DNA of 64,000 nucleotides from Myxocyprinus asiaticus (lineage: Eukaryota > Chordata > Actinopteri > Cypriniformes > Catostomidae). Each line of letters begins with the position of its first letter. The first letter of the stretch is position 1. The DNA is taken from contig NC_059379.1 in the NCBI RefSeq assembly GCF_019703515.2, positions 27,494,880 through 27,558,879 of the forward strand, read 5' to 3'. Below are positions 10,854 through 20,799 of this stretch, piece by piece. A program made the position numbers and the translations under genes. Under the pieces are notes generated by a model. The model made no database searches and was not told the origin of the DNA. It saw nothing but the letters and a program-made list of their open reading frames with translations.

Positions 10854-12700
10854 AGAGTATCTCTGAAGAAGCGTTCATTGCGTTAATTCCTTCACTGTCG
10901 GGTCTCCCTGCTGAGATTTAATGGCTTCACAAGATCAAGTTACTCCATGAATCGCATCCTAAATCACTATTACAATTGTTTATGCTCACGCGGTACTCCT
11001 GTTGTTATTTCGGCAAGCTCCTCGTGACAGCCAGGGATTAAGAGAGAGAGTGTTGTGGTGAGTTGGTATGTCTGTCACCCCTCCAACATTTTGTATCAGC
11101 AAATGTGCCATACCTCCTACTGAAGAGAGCGAGATCTCAGCAAAACAGTCAACAAGTGTCACAAATTTACTAAGTAAAATGTTACAGATCTACTGTTAAC
11201 TTTCCCTAATCCTTGCAAACTCAAGAAGTACATAATTAATAACTGTACATTTAACTAAGAGAGAGATGTGTGTGAAATTACCTGTGTTTAAAGTGGCTCT
11301 CGTCAGGAATAATATCGCTTCAAATTGCCAAGATGTAAGTTTAAGTATATTTCTCAGCACTGCTAAACAACAGAGTTTGTGTGAGAGCGAAGGGGGAGGG
11401 GTAACACTACAGTGCTTTCCATTATAGCTATGTGAGGCTGATTAGGGCGAACTGCACTGAAACATTAAAAGTTGCACATATTAAAAGTTATTTCGGATAA
11501 TAGAAACTGTTGTATTGATCAAGTCACGGGGATGTGACTCTGTTTGTTGGTTGCGACTCGAGTCTCTATGTGAGTGTGCATGTGTGCGCGTGCGTTTGTA
11601 TGTTTGTGAGCGTGTAAGTGAAGGTGACGCTTTTCAACCGAAATTGAAATATATGTAGTATCTTATAGACATTGTTTGACATTCTTAACCGATTTACTTT
11701 AACCAATGTCTTTGATTTATATGGTTATTTTGCTGTGGAAGCCTGTACAGCTCTTTGAAATAACTGAAATAATTTGGCAAAGTGATATGGAACTGTTATG
11801 CCGTCAAGGCCTGGAACTACTTCATAGTCCTGCGTTTACTAGAAAAGAATTCCACACATTAGAACATCCGTCAACCAATCAGAATCAAGCATTCAACAGA
11901 CCCGTGGTATAAATTAGCATAAATATTAGTTTGTAAAGGTGAACAGCTCAAGTTCAGATGAAGACTCCTATTTTTTGATTACTGTTTACTTTGAAATATA
12001 AATTACTTGATTAAACAACACTACAGCTCTGAGACCAGTTTTAAATCACCTGAAATGTACAGAAAGCTCTTCGAAAGCAGCAAACAATATCAGGTGTTCA
12101 GTTGCATCTAGATGCAACTCCAGTGCAGTTTCAGTGTGGACTCAAACCTAGAGAATGAACTAACTGAAAGCCATAAAGGAAGAAAAATAAATCTGTTGGC
12201 ATTGTAAACATATTTAAAAGTGAGATGTCGGTAGTGTTTTATGAAAGAATCTGAAAGACAGTTAAGAAGTGACATCTTTGTTGTGTCTCTCTGTGTCATG
12301 CTGGTTCTTGCCGCATAACCCCCTGCCTCAACACTCAGCTCTTGTTTACTACACCTCTGAGACTACAGTCCATAGAGTAAGACACATGGTGGTAAGAATA
12401 GACTGATATCTGGGTGGAGACTGGAAAGACTAGGGAAAACCATGCATGTCATCAGTAGAGTAAAACGAGAGATTGATGGAAACGTAGGGAAAATTAAGGC
12501 TTAACATTCAGAAGATCAAAGCTCAGATATACAATTCAAGATATAAGAGGGGTGGATGCAGCCTGTAAACAAACAACCTGTGATGATGATAACACTACAA
12601 AGGGTTTCAAACTCAGCACAGTAGCAGCAAAGACTGGTCTAAGTAAACGTATAGCAAGAAACTAGGTTAACACATCCACAAACACACTCTCCATGCATAC
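10263..12700. other. spag9 intron, no gene recognised
   Basis: Contains a TA microsatellite at about 10773-10850 and a GT/GC-rich purine-pyrimidine run near 11573-11615. The segment starting AGCCGGCGTCACACTAGATG at 10262 looks like the end of another fish DNA repeat but no partner end was found. Confidence 0.5.
10773..10850. repeat. (TA)n microsatellite
   Basis: About 35 TA units, preceded by TACATA repeats. Confidence 0.95.
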
Positions 12701-12861
12701 CTGCTGCTGATCCGAGGCAGGGAGTGTGTGATGGCGGGCAGGCCATTGGAGATAGAATAATGCACCAGCAGCAGCACCGAGAGAGAGACCAGAATGGCAG
12801 AGTTAACCACCGCTCCTCCCACGAAGCCAAAGACAAACAGCAGCATGCATCCTGGACTCAT
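12701..12861 (-). CDS. spag9: Alternative first coding exon of spag9
   Basis: The frame opens at ATG 12861 (a further in-frame ATG lies at 12873) and gives 53 codons beginning MSPGCMLLFVFGF. A long apolar run follows (residues about 5-36, including SAILVSLSVLLLV), then HSLPRISS. It ends with AG before donor GTATGC, a phase 2 donor. Joined to exon 5 it reads ISSRKERPVSLG. I recall the human testis-type SPAG9 isoform starting with nearly the same residues and joining the same KERP segment. The product would lack the RH1 domain and first coiled coil and could be a signal-anchored membrane form. The start at 12861 is chosen by that similarity. Transcription from here is inferred. Confidence 0.88.
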
Positions 12862-12873
12862 GGCTGCCACCAC

Positions 12874-14193
12874 ATGCTATGGTCTGCCAGGACCCCCCAC
12901 GCCCCCCAACACTCAAAAACAATCCCATACACACCGGCACAGCACGAGAATCTGTGTCTATGTGTGTATGTGTGGCTCTGCAGCCTCTCAGTGCTGTGAC
13001 ATCATCCACTCCGTTGAGCAGCGCATGCACTCACGCAGCATAGTACGAGGACCGGCTTTGCAGCAGCAGTTTTTTTCCCCCTGAGTGTTGTTTTCAGTGC
13101 TCACCCACTGTCTTCTGTAACTCGCTTGGCTGTTTAATGAACAGCTCTGTCACTTCTGCACAATACTGGGACCTCTCTCAACCTCTCTCTCTCTCCAACA
13201 TTAGAATTAAAAGCTAATTTGCATGCCTTTTCTTGTACAGCTGATTGGTTGTGGGAGAGAAGAGAGAGAGAAAAAAAAAACAAGGAGTAGGATGCATGCA
13301 GATCATGGAGGACAATAAAGGGAACCTACATTAAAAACACACACTGTAGCTCCTCTTCTGGGATCACAAAAGTCCAATCCAACTGCAGTCAGGTGAATGG
13401 AGTCCTGACTTTGAAGTACTTGAAAGGAAGTGGCCATTGTATTTATGCATTTTAAAATATAAAGAAAACAACATGTTGTCTGGCATCATAAATATGAAAA
13501 ACTGCTAGATGCAATGCCACACAATAGACAGGATTCAGGAATAAAACCAGGGTCCAAAATTAACTTATCATCTGTATTTTGCATTATTTAAAAACAAAAT
13601 CATTTATTTTTTTGTCCTTATGACAATGGAATTTAGTCGTTTTTTTCTTTGCATATTAGTGATTAACAGCGCAGGTCACTGTGACACTTGAGATAAATCA
13701 GTCTACAGCTCTGGACTGAAAATGAAGTATTTCTAAGCTACTATGTTGAGTATTTTCTTATAAAATGTTTATCAGGAGTGCGCAATTGATAAGCTGTACA
13801 AACCTGATGATCTTGAAATCGTATTTAATTGATGCTGGTGTAACCTAATGTAGTAGAATTAGTTTATGAAGTGGCAGCCAACAAAATAAGCTCTGATCCT
13901 TACAAATATCATCATCCAGTGGAGAAACTAGGTTTGTACATGAGGGTGAGGGCGACGAGCCTTTGAATGTTGTTTTGCACATGACATGATCACTCAGTTT
14001 GGATCTAACACTCGGATGTATCATCAGAAATAAAGTTATTATATACAACCATTGAATAGAGATATCTTTGTTCAAACATCAGCCAAAACTTTTAAGTGTT
14101 CATAAGAATAAGGACGCATTTCCAAAGAAAACAATGTTAACTCACCATCTGCACCAACAGCCAAAGCAATTACATCCCATGCCTTTTCCTTTG
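12874..14193. other. Presumed alternative promoter region, then intron
   Basis: The 12874-13150 part would hold the promoter and 5' leader of the alternative exon and contains CTCTCT and GCATGC motifs. The rest shows no gene or clear repeat boundary. Confidence 0.4.
12997..13004 (-). promoter_or_regulatory. CRE-like site upstream of the alternative first exon
   Basis: TGATGTCA on the minus strand differs by one base from the cAMP-response consensus TGACGTCA. It lies about 140 bp upstream of the alternative spag9 start. One eight-base match is weak evidence by itself. Confidence 0.3.
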
Positions 14194-14834
14194 TTAAAGG
14201 AATACTCCGGGTTTAATACAAGTGAAGCTCAATCGACGGCATTTGTGGCATAATGTTGATTACCACAAAAATTAATTTAGACTCATCCCTCCTTTTATTT
14301 AAAAAAAAAAAAAAAAAAAGCAAACATCGAGGTTACAGTGATGCAATTACAATGAAAGTGAATGGGGCCAATTTTTGGAGGGTTTAAACAGAAATGTGAA
14401 GCTTATAATTTTATAAAAGCACTAACATTTATTATTCTGTTAAAACTCATGTCTTATTTAAGCTGTAAATTTGTTTAAATCGTAATTTTTACAGTTGTTT
14501 TAGGGTTTGTTGACATTATATCTTCATGTTGTAAAATTGGCCCTAACTTTACACAGAAAAGGTTTGTAGGTGATATCACACTAAAATCATGTTTACACAC
14601 ATATTGTTTATGTCTTGAGGCTAAACTTTTGAAACAGTGAGTATTTTAACGTTAAAAATTGGCCCCCATTCACTTCCATTGTAAGTGCCTCACTGTAATA
14701 CTGATTTTTGCTTTTATTTATTTATTTTTTAAAAAGGAGGGGCAAGTCAAAATTATTTTTTGTGGTAATCAATATTATGCCACAAATGCTGTCAATTGAA
14801 CTTAACTTGTATTGAACCTGGAATATTCCTTCAA
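14194..14834. mobile_element. TTAA-flanked MITE
   Basis: It starts TTAAAGGAATACTCCGGGTT and ends GGAATATTCCTTCAA, so the right target site has drifted from TTAA to TCAA. The internal A-rich tract at 14299-14319 and the near-palindromic arms match the copies at 9762, 39906 and 61052. Confidence 0.78.
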
Positions 14835-15042
14835 TTAATCCTTATTACACGGTTCTCTGGAATACTCGATTCTGATTAGTCAATGGCGCCATCCAGTGGT
14901 CAGATATTGCTCTGTAACAACCGCACATCCGGGGGATTTAGACCTATCAGACTGCTCATCCGGGTTCTGCAAGCCATCTCTCCTGCTTCTTGGATCACTG
15001 TGCGATCTCTACAAGTAAACTAATAAAATAATTTCACTCAAA

Positions 15043-15410
15043 ACAATGTTTCATGTGCATTTATTTATTTATTTAGCAAGTAGTCTTGTAATAGGCTGAA
15101 TAATGAGGAGTCAGACGGTCATTTTTACAAAGTAAACACCAACAGAACTCTGACGCAAACCGGAGGTGGATTTCAGCTGTTCAGCGATTTATTTCTTCTC
15201 ACATAATTACAGAATTTCAGTGCAAATCAATGTTTCATGTTCATTTATTTATTTATTTGGCAAACAGTCTTGTTATAGGCTGAATATTGAGGAGTCAGAT
15301 GGTCATTTTCACAAAACAAACAACAACAGAACTCTGATGCAAACCAGGTGATCCAGCTGTTCAGTGATTTATTTCTTCTCAAATGACATAATTTAAATGA
15401 AAACAGTGTA
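15043..15410. repeat. Tandem duplication, unit about 186 bp
   Basis: CAATGTTTCATGTGCATTTA at 15043 recurs as CAATGTTTCATGTTCATTTA at 15229. Matching blocks follow in the same order (GGCTGAATA, GAGGAGTCAGA, CAGCTGTTCAG, GATTTATTTCTTCTCA). The second copy differs by scattered substitutions and has a longer AAC tract. Confidence 0.85.
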
Positions 15411-15728
15411 ACAAATGTTTTTTTTTTTTTTTTTTTGGTTCCTGGGTAGTAAGTGTTATTTCCTAATTGCTTATGCCTCAAAAGTATAGAAAATGGCTAT
15501 TATTCCCCACAAACTTTGCTTTTGTGGCTAAGACAATGATATTTTGAAATTTACCTATTTTCCAGAACATTCCAGATAGATTCAGTGCTGAGTAAACTTG
15601 GAGTAACTTCTAGAACTTCCTAGAACTTTCCAGTAATATAAATAGTAGTATAAATATAGGGGCCTTAAGCCCACCAGTTCAGTTTAGTTCCAGCTGCCTA
15701 AGTGGATACATATCTCCATTTTTCTGAG

Positions 15729-16313
15729 ATGGCATCAAGAGGCTGCAAGCATCTGGCAGACTCATTTTGCTATGTCTGTGGCCAATTTATCAAGACAAGA
15801 GCAAAAAAATACTCCGTGGAAACATCTGCTAAGATATGTGAGGCCTACAAGGCATATTTCGGCATGCCTGTCGGGGATCAAGACAAACCCTGGGCATCTC
15901 ATTTCAGCTGCGAGCACTACAAAAAACTCTGGAAGGTAAAATGGACAATTGTTGCTTGGAATTTTGTTATAAAATTTGTTAATTTTTAAAATTTTAAAAG
16001 TTTTTAATTTTAAAATGTTTTACAATTTTCAATGTTATTTAATCATATCATATATGAAAAATGTTGTGAGAATCTCTTACACATTAGTCATGGGTGAAAT
16101 AAATTTATTTTTGTAGGATGGTACAGATGGGAAAAGAGAGCCATGAAGTTCGCTATCCCAAGAATTTGGCGGGAACCCACTGACCACTCAAGCAACTTCT
16201 ACTTCTGCATGGTGGACCCTTCCAAACGCTGGACTGGCAAGAATAACCCCTCCGCTTCGTGTCAGGGTCCTGATCACCTTGTCGGGGTTTATTGTGCAAT
16301 AATAACTTGCTGA
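15729..16313 (+). pseudogene. Two-exon Cys-rich repeat-type gene copy, frameshifted
   Basis: Exon 1 (15729-15935) encodes 69 residues starting MASRGCKHLADSFCYVCGQF, with a CxxC pair, the string KAYFGMPVGDQDKPW and a C-E-H motif. A GTAAAAT donor at 15936 and a TTTTTGTAG acceptor ending 16116 define an intron. Exon 2 (16117-16313) encodes WEKRAMKFAIPRIW and NFYFCMVDPSKRWTGK and ends at TGA. Joined as written the frame breaks at once. One extra A in the A run near 15921 would restore agreement, so a one-base loss is likely. I recall many cyprinid proteins with this MASRGCKH start, so it looks like a multicopy, perhaps transposon-derived family of unknown function. Confidence 0.65.
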
Positions 16314-17530
16314 CCATACAATAACCATTACTTATAAAATGTAAGTTGAGGGTCATGTAGCACTTTGGCTCTCCACAATATGTCTTGTGTCATCCAAGAA
16401 AGGTAAGTTTTAACCATACGAGCTGTCACGTGTATTTGTTTACTTTTGGCAGCACATTCGGCTGTGGATGGGTGTTGCTGTTAAACCTTTAGACCAGCTC
16501 TATATATAATAGTCTATCCTAGCCAGTTTTATTTTGTTTGTTTAAGCCTACAACTTGTATCCTGCAGTTTTAAATGAAAAAAACATTCTTCTGCCTAAGC
16601 TATATAATTAAAATTATTTCATTCATTTTTATTTTACATTACATCCGACAATAGTGCATTTTTTCCAACATGCTCTAAATCATATAAAAACGCACTAGAC
16701 TACAAATATACATATGCTTATTCTCTGCAATGTGTACTTGTGTCATAAAAAAAAGCCTTGGTGCTAAAACCCCCGCTACACTGCAGCTCACTCAACGCTT
16801 TGACATGCTGCTGACGCTTCCGATGTGAATGCTATATCCAGTTATAATGGATGTGGAAAAAAATACACACTGCTCACGCATTGCTCATGCTTGTGATGTG
16901 AAAAGGGCCTTACAGTTTGACTTTATGTTGCAGTTCTTTATAAAGTAACCGGTCACTGATGAGTAACTCAATTTATTTCAATTTCATTTTTTTTTTTTTT
17001 CAAAAGTAAATTATTACTCGCATTTGGAGTAAGAAGCCATGGAGTATGGCGGCACATCTAATTCAGCCGAACCCTCCCCACTCTTGTCCTGGCTGTGCGA
17101 GGATGCCAGTGTGTGCATACGTGGAGATTTGAAGCTGAGAAGAGGTGCGCTCTGGCTGAAGGACGGCCCTCAGAGCCAAGGTGACGATGACGAGAGGGAG
17201 GGGCGGGTCGTTCCGCCACAATGATGTTCGGTCCCCATTTGCACACTGTCAATCTATCACAGAATGACTGTGATCTGTCTCACTGCTTTTGTTAATTAAC
17301 AAAAGCCAGACAGATTCTCTCTCTCTCCATCCATCAACATCACACTCAGCTGAGAGACACACTACTGACCAATATTAACAGATACTTACAGCAGCTGTAT
17401 GTGTTAGAGCTTAAAGAGGCTGTTAGTATATAATGCCCGCAGAATGATTCATACCAGCAATTGCTCACTAAACTGCATCAATATTACAGCAAAAGCAATG
17501 AACTAAGACTTGCTTTATATCAGCAGAAAC
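16314..17530. other. spag9 intron, no gene supported
   Basis: A GC-richer plus-strand open frame at 17039-17224 (starting MEYGGTSNSAEPSP) has no splice context or recognised family. The remainder is AT-rich and featureless. Confidence 0.45.
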
Positions 17531-18289
17531 TAGGGCTGGGCGATATGTAAAAAATATTTTATCGATAATCACCTTAAAAATATCACGATATACGATTAGA
17601 TCGTCAACCCCCCTGCCGAGGGTTGGTGAATATTTTTGCTTTCTTGATTTTGCTTTAAAAATTTTATTCATTTATTGAAACCCAAAAAACATAAAAGGTC
17701 AAAATGCACTTTCAACAAAAAAAGCAATAAAATAACTAAGTGATCAAAATATCTTATTTAACCACCTCCCCAAAGCCAAACATTTACCATCTCCAACAGT
17801 TCCATTTGCCATCACACAAGCATCCGTCAACGACAACAGGTGGAAAATTACTAATATCCTACAGATTAAGAACTAAAGACAATTATAAACGTAAAGATAA
17901 TAATAATCATAATAATAAAACCTAATAGATCCCCTTGTGTTCCCAAAATAAAGCTGCCAAATCTGTGTTCTTACCGAATTTGTGTTTGCATTGCGTTTTG
18001 GTAATACAGTTAATGCTGCCTAAAGAAAATAAAATAAAACTCAATTGTAGGTTCAAGGTGAACGTGTCTTGTATTATTTTATGATTTCATCACTTTCGTC
18101 TTTGTTTCTTTAATACAAATATTATATTTTACTGAACCAGAGTTGCGTTCACAATGCATGTTAACCGTAAAACTGGTCCGTGGAAATAAAGCACACGACA
18201 GCACCTCCTGACATGATTGGAGATCATTTGCAACATTCTCATAGACTACATTATTCTTGCAAAAAGTTTTCAGATGAATGAAACAGAGG

Positions 18290-18321
<32 letters not shown>

Positions 18322-18732
18322 GAAAACTGTTTACGTGCGCTTGTTCCACGAGACAATCGTTTCTGATTCTTTGCACACCTCTGAACAATCAGCGAATATG
18401 TCAGTTCTTTAAAATATAATAAAGTGTGTTTCTTCAAGTGCATGTCATTTCTTGTCATGTGTCACTCCGAGATGTTAAATTACTCGCACATGAAATACAT
18501 TTTGACGAGGAAGTGAGACACTCGCAAACTGGATTCAGCCTCTTCGCATTTGGCGGGTGCTAGTTTCACACCCTGGCCTCTGTTTAATATATTTGCCGAC
18601 TTCCCAGATCCACGGTTTTGCCATTTCCCGATATTGTCGATCATCGTCTGTCAACTGAGTGTCACAATCGGCATCGGGATCTTTGTGTGATATTGTCGAT
18701 ATCTGATAACATTTTCCTATCGCCCAGCCCTA
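17531..18732. mobile_element. Non-autonomous hAT-like element, copy A
   Basis: Ends TAGGGCTGGGCGATAT and ATCGCCCAGCCCTA are inverted. Flanks GCAGAAAC and GCAGTAAC form an 8-bp duplication with one difference. A reverse-oriented copy of the same family lies at 31459-32695. They share AACCCCCCTGCCGAGGGT-like sequence near the left end here and the translated string YRLRTKDNYKRKDNNNHNNK in matching positions. No transposase is encoded. Confidence 0.8.
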
Positions 18733-18890
18733 GCAGTAACTGATTAACATGTATAGTATTTATAGTCTTATTGTCAATATTATTCATGTTAATATTGATT
18801 AATAATGTTTCTAATTGTGTTGGTGGATGAAATACACTTTAGTATTTATGAGTGGCACAGAAAATTCACCATCAGGGAAAAGAATCTCAC
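18733..18890. other. Intron 4, between the hAT-like copy and spag9 exon 4
   Basis: Nothing recognised apart from the target-site repeat at 18733-18740. Confidence 0.5.
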
Positions 18891-18982
18891 TTCATTCTGC
18901 CCAGGGTCCCGGAGTCTGCAGTTTCCCCCGTCAGCTGCTGGTATTTGGTACGTTCCAAGTGCTCCATGTAACTGTGGATCAT
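18891..18982 (-). CDS. spag9: spag9 exon 4
   Basis: This 92-bp exon encodes MIHSYMEHLERTKYQQLTG followed by ETADSGTLGRM and two bases of a Lys codon. The acceptor is CATACAG and the donor GTGAGA, phase 2. The MIHxYMEHLERTK block is a hallmark of the JIP3/JIP4 N-terminal coiled coil, with YMEHLERTK closer to JIP4 as I recall it. It continues the helix from exons 2 and 3. Confidence 0.95.
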
Positions 18983-19192
18983 CTGTATGTCAAAATAGGG
19001 GCAGAGATACACAGTCAGTGTGATATCAGGCAGTTTGTTTGAACAGTCTGTCATGGGACACCCACACTGTTGTTTGGTGAAAGCTGCAAAAGACAGCTTT
19101 ACACATGCAAAACATCTTTCACACTGGCACTTACACAACATAAAGAGAAAAACACTTTAATCACTGGGGATGTTAAATACAGTGGTTCTCAC

Positions 19193-19263
19193 CTCAGTGT
19201 GTCTTTGATGCAGGGCATTGTACTCTTTCTTCAGCTCAGCTTCACGCTCTTCTAATCTTCCAA
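19193..19263 (-). CDS. spag9: spag9 exon 3
   Basis: A 71-bp exon whose first two bases complete an Ile codon, then [20 protein letters not shown] and HTE, ending in phase 0 before GTGAGAA. The acceptor is TTATTAG. Heptad-like Leu/Glu/Lys spacing fits the N-terminal coiled coil conserved in JIP3/JIP4. It lies only about 210 bp from exon 4, the one short intron here. Confidence 0.95.
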
Positions 19264-19751
19264 CTAATAACAAAAGAATAGCATCATCTTAAAATCTTTA
19301 TGTATCTTTATTTTACGTAAACTATCTTCAACAATTTATTTACCAGCCCATACCTTTACTTACAAGGTAATCTAAATATATAACACAGGTCTACTGTGAT
19401 TGTATTTATCCTCTGAGGTAAAGGCATTGGTAAGGGAATAGCCTCCTGAGACAGTGGTTTCATGCTATAGTAACAACATGCAGCCACAAGGGGTCGGTAA
19501 TGCCACAGAAATCAATCTTATGCCAGCACAAATCCTGAGAAAACTTTTTGGGCTTAGGGAAACGCTCCAAATGGCCATCAGGTGTCAGGCTAGGTTTACA
19601 CACCATAATTCTTTCAGGAAAAGGCAGCTTTAAATCAAACTTGTAGTTTTGTGGCTGTGAGCTTTGATGCCAAATTTGCAAATGTACTGTATGTGCATAA
19701 AGCCCCGTACACAGGTTCAAATTTCTCACAGTTCGGTTTGTATCACAGTTT
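19264..19751. other. Intron 2, left part
   Basis: No gene. The plus strand near 19690-19720 may be the edge of a DNA repeat, but boundaries are unclear. Confidence 0.4.
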
Positions 19752-20669
19752 TAGGGGTCACGGTTTCGGTATGGTTCGGTATTTGCCATGTTCAGAAAAA
19801 ATATATATTTCTGCCAAATCCAAACTAAGAATACTCTATTTGGTAACAAACACTTCAACAGGTTTGCCCTTAATAAAAATCATTGTTTTACAGTAACCAC
19901 AGTTTAACTATGGTATTTGTGGTAAAAACAGAGTAACAACAAAATCAACATGGTTACTGTCATGTTTACAATATATAGTATAATCATGGTTAATATATGG
20001 AAACTACAGTATTACTGTTATAAAACCATGGTTAACTATCAAAACCATGATTTCTGCAAAGAAAACCATGGTGACAGCAGTCATGGTTACTACAATACTG
20101 CTATAGTAAAACCATGGTTACGTTTCGTTAGGGCCTTTAACTAAAAAAAACTATTTTCTCTAACCACTAAATCGACATTTTAACTTAATACCCGCACTAT
20201 TACGCTACTAGCATCGACAAAAAATGCATTTCAAACTCTACTGCACATATATTCAATATTCTGAAGCTGTATATCACTATAGAAGGAACTTTGCTATTAA
20301 AATGGATACGAGGCATGTTGTGATGCAGCTCGAGTGTTTTAATCACACGCGGAAATCACACATCTCCATAAGCGGAGTAGGGAAACATCTCTATCAGCGG
20401 CTCGTTTTCTCTGCTTGGCACTTGCCATTTTCAACTACACACAACATGCAACTGTGATGTCATTAAGCTGACTCATGTGAAACACAGGTGGAGCATATCC
20501 ATTTACAGATCCATTCAGGTGCATAAGCAGAGGTTGTAACTGTGCGTGTCTATTTGACGCTATTATCTTTGCAAAAACTTGTGATCCAGATGCGTCAATA
20601 AACTTGGTGAACTGCGGTGCCAGTGCTTACCGAATTGTGGGTGGCCAACTGTACCGTTACACCCCTAGT
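19752..20669. mobile_element. hAT-like element with AACCATGG-rich interior
   Basis: The left end reads TAGGGGTCACGGTTTCGGTA and the right end is inverted, ACTGTACCGTTACACCCCTA. The interior around 19890-20120 repeatedly uses AACCATGGTTA-like palindromes in both orientations. No convincing target duplication was found, so the borders are approximate. Confidence 0.55.
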
Positions 20670-20799
20670 ACACACATGCAACAATTTTATCGCTTGATGT
20701 CGCTAGTCTCTGTACTATGAAGTCGCTCCTGGATATTCCTACTGCTGTCGCTCTAACATTATTGGTGGACTGCATATGATATGATATCACATATGACTC

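Noticed and set aside
12639..12836. Overlapping minus-strand frame in the alternative spag9 exon
   Set aside because: A shadow of the MSPGCM frame, which has the conserved junction and hydrophobic segment.
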